A stretch of DNA of 64,000 nucleotides from Stenotrophomonas maltophilia R551-3 (GTDB lineage Bacteria; Pseudomonadota; Gammaproteobacteria; Xanthomonadales; Xanthomonadaceae), in the NCBI RefSeq assembly GCF_000020665.1, contig NC_011071.1, forward strand, positions 2,594,501 to 2,658,500, read 5' to 3'. This document shows, piece after piece, positions 62,950 through 64,000 of this stretch. Made by a program: the position numbers and the translations under genes. The notes beneath the pieces are model-generated. The model searched no databases. It saw nothing but the letters and a program-made list of their open reading frames with translations, and was not told where the DNA came from. Positions within the stretch are counted from its first letter, which is position 1; every line of letters starts with the position of its first letter.

Positions 62950-63708
62950 TCATTGCGCCAGATAGCCGCCATCGATGGCGTAGTACGCGCCGGTCGCGAA
63001 CGAAGCATCGTCGCTGGCCAGCCAGGCAACCAGCGCCGCCACTTCCTCGGCCGTGCCCAGCCGTTTCAACGCATGGCGCCCTTCCAGCGTCGCGCGCACC
63101 TTCGGGTCCATCTTCTCCAGCAGCGGCGTGCTGATGAAGCCCGGGCCGACCGCGTTGACACGGATGCCGTCGGCCGCATGCTCCCAGGCGGCGGTCTGGG
63201 TCAGCCCAACCACGCCGTGCTTGGCCGCCACGTACGCGGTGGAACCGGCATAGCCAACCTGGCCCAGGATCGAGGCCATGTTGATGATGCTGCCACCGGT
63301 TCCGGCCGTGCGCATCGCCTGGATCTGCGCACGCTGGCACAGGAATACGCTGGTCAGGTTGACGTCGATTACCCGCTGCCAGCCATCGATCGGATAGTCA
63401 CCGCTGCTGGCAGCCGGCCCACTGATGCCCGCATTGTTGACCGCGATATGCACACCGCCCAGTTCCTTCACCGTGCGCTGCACCGCCGCTTCGACGGCCG
63501 CATCATCGGTCACGTCCAGCGCGATGCCGATCGCCTGCACGCCGCTGCCCTGCAATTGCGCCACCGTGGCATCAACTGCCTCCTGCTTCAGGTCCCATAC
63601 CGAAATACGCGCACCGGATGCGGCAAGGGTCTGCGCGACCGCCAGACCGATGCCGGACACGCCGCCGGTCACGATCGCGGTCTTGCCGGTGAGCTGGTAA
63701 TCAATCAT
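62950..63708 (-). CDS. Short-chain dehydrogenase/reductase
   Basis: 252 residues from the ATG at 63708 (GGAGA six bases upstream). Rossmann start with TGGVSGIG (about 14-21), NNAG at 91-94, catalytic Ser146, Tyr159 and Lys163 (TAYVAAK), and the C-terminal YYAIDGGYLAQ. Classical SDR, probably NAD-dependent judging by Asp39 after beta2 (SVWDL). Glucose-dehydrogenase-like family; alcohol or sugar substrate not known. The region upstream (63709-64000) may be shared with a gene beyond the window. Confidence 0.9.
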   Translation of the reverse strand: MIDYQLTGKTAIVTGGVSGIGLAVAQTLAASGARISVWDLKQEAVDATVAQLQGSGVQAIGIALDVTDDAAVEAAVQRTVKELGGVHIAVNNAGISGPAASSGDYPIDGWQRVIDVNLTSVFLCQRAQIQAMRTAGTGGSIINMASILGQVGYAGSTAYVAAKHGVVGLTQTAAWEHAADGIRVNAVGPGFISTPLLEKMDPKVRATLEGRHALKRLGTAEEVAALVAWLASDDASFATGAYYAIDGGYLAQ

Positions 63709-63973
63709 CTGTGTTCTCCGTCTGTGGGGGTATTGGCGCGGCCTGTCGCCGTTACCCCCCACGCTACGCCTCCGCCTGTGATGGCCCAGCAGACAGCGTG
63801 TCCGCAGGCGATCGTTCCATCGATAAAACCTCAATCCAAGTTGATGTATGGAATTGCGTACGGATATGCAGGCAAAACGCCGCCGTATGTTCTACGGAGC
63901 ATTCAACTTGGCCGTATTGATCAATGGTTTTGACCATCTCGAAATCAAATGTGGGTGAATCGCGGCGACAATG

Positions 63974-63998
63974 GGAAACGCTTCCAGTTTCTTTGACA
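63974..63998 (+). promoter_or_regulatory. Possible LacI-type operator and -35 box at the window edge
   Basis: GGAAACGCTTCC at 63974-63985 fits the LacI-family palindrome GGAANCGNTTCC, and TTGACA at 63993-63998 is a perfect -35 box facing right. A sugar-regulated gene may start outside the window. No gene was found in 63709-64000; this is the only signal I see there. Confidence 0.4.
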
Positions 63999-64000
63999 CA

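Noticed and set aside
63711..63920. A 69-codon + strand frame at the right edge
   Set aside because: No Shine-Dalgarno, odd composition, and it lies in what should be the promoter region of the dehydrogenase.

Overview
The window reads as a chromosome segment of a high-GC gammaproteobacterium of the Xanthomonadaceae, most probably Stenotrophomonas (S. maltophilia complex). The basis is the strong GC bias at third codon positions, the family content (TonB-dependent receptors, Tad pilus locus, YadA-like autotransporter, I78 inhibitor, lldPRD-dld), and many short GTAG-headed hairpins of the type described as SMAG repeats in S. maltophilia. This is inference from sequence features, not a database match. 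Almost all of the window is coding. No tRNA, rRNA, CRISPR array, IS element or prophage gene was seen.

Layout. 1-5.2 kb: the end of a TonB-dependent receptor, a ClC-type chloride transporter with CBS domains, an MgtC-family protein, a divergent MerR regulator/methyltransferase pair, a long inverted repeat and a small conserved protein. 5.3-12.6 kb: an adhesin module made of a BamE/OmpA-type lipoprotein, a 1713-residue trimeric autotransporter and an AraC-family regulator, with an array of CGGCA boxes at exact 21-bp spacing between regulator and adhesin. 12.6-25.1 kb: a complete Tad (tight adherence) pilus locus on the + strand: flp, prepilin peptidase, tadE, cpaB, secretin cpaC, tadZ/cpaE, cpaF, tadB, tadC, tadD, a DUF3613 protein and a tadG-like gene. 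The leader of flp holds a 33-codon small ORF and a strong hairpin. 25.1-27.4 kb: a DUF2968 protein, a small secreted protein and a chloroperoxidase-type esterase.

27.4-34.3 kb: a tightly coupled minus-strand operon (AraC regulator, isochorismatase-like hydrolase, DoxX, exported YtcJ-like amidohydrolase with a His-rich tail, AlgE-like porin, MFS exporter) closed by a perfect 66-bp palindrome. 34.2-38 kb: a divergent DoxX-like gene and a propeller-type sensor kinase with its LuxR-type regulator. 38-43.9 kb: a BAAT/thioesterase hydrolase, a LytS/LytTR two-component pair, an exported amidohydrolase and an ankyrin lipoprotein. 43.9-50.2 kb: a LysR regulator, a DUF3806 protein, a cytosine-deaminase-like amidohydrolase, several secreted proteins of unknown role, and a GlcNAc-transferase-type glycosyltransferase that looks acquired. 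50.2-56.7 kb: a large TonB-dependent receptor, a GNAT-like protein, CDP-diacylglycerol pyrophosphatase, an I78 inhibitor and exported unknowns. 56.8-62.3 kb: the lactate operon lldP-lldR-lldD-dld with two LldR-type operators. 62.3-64 kb: a second MgtC-family gene and a short-chain dehydrogenase.

How the parts fit. The first quarter is dominated by surface adhesion (autotransporter and Tad pilus). The middle is small-molecule degradation, transport and sensing. The end is lactate uptake and oxidation by both the L- and D-specific respiratory dehydrogenases. Repeats sit almost only in intergenic gaps, often at the ends of genes, where they could act as terminators or mRNA stabilisers.
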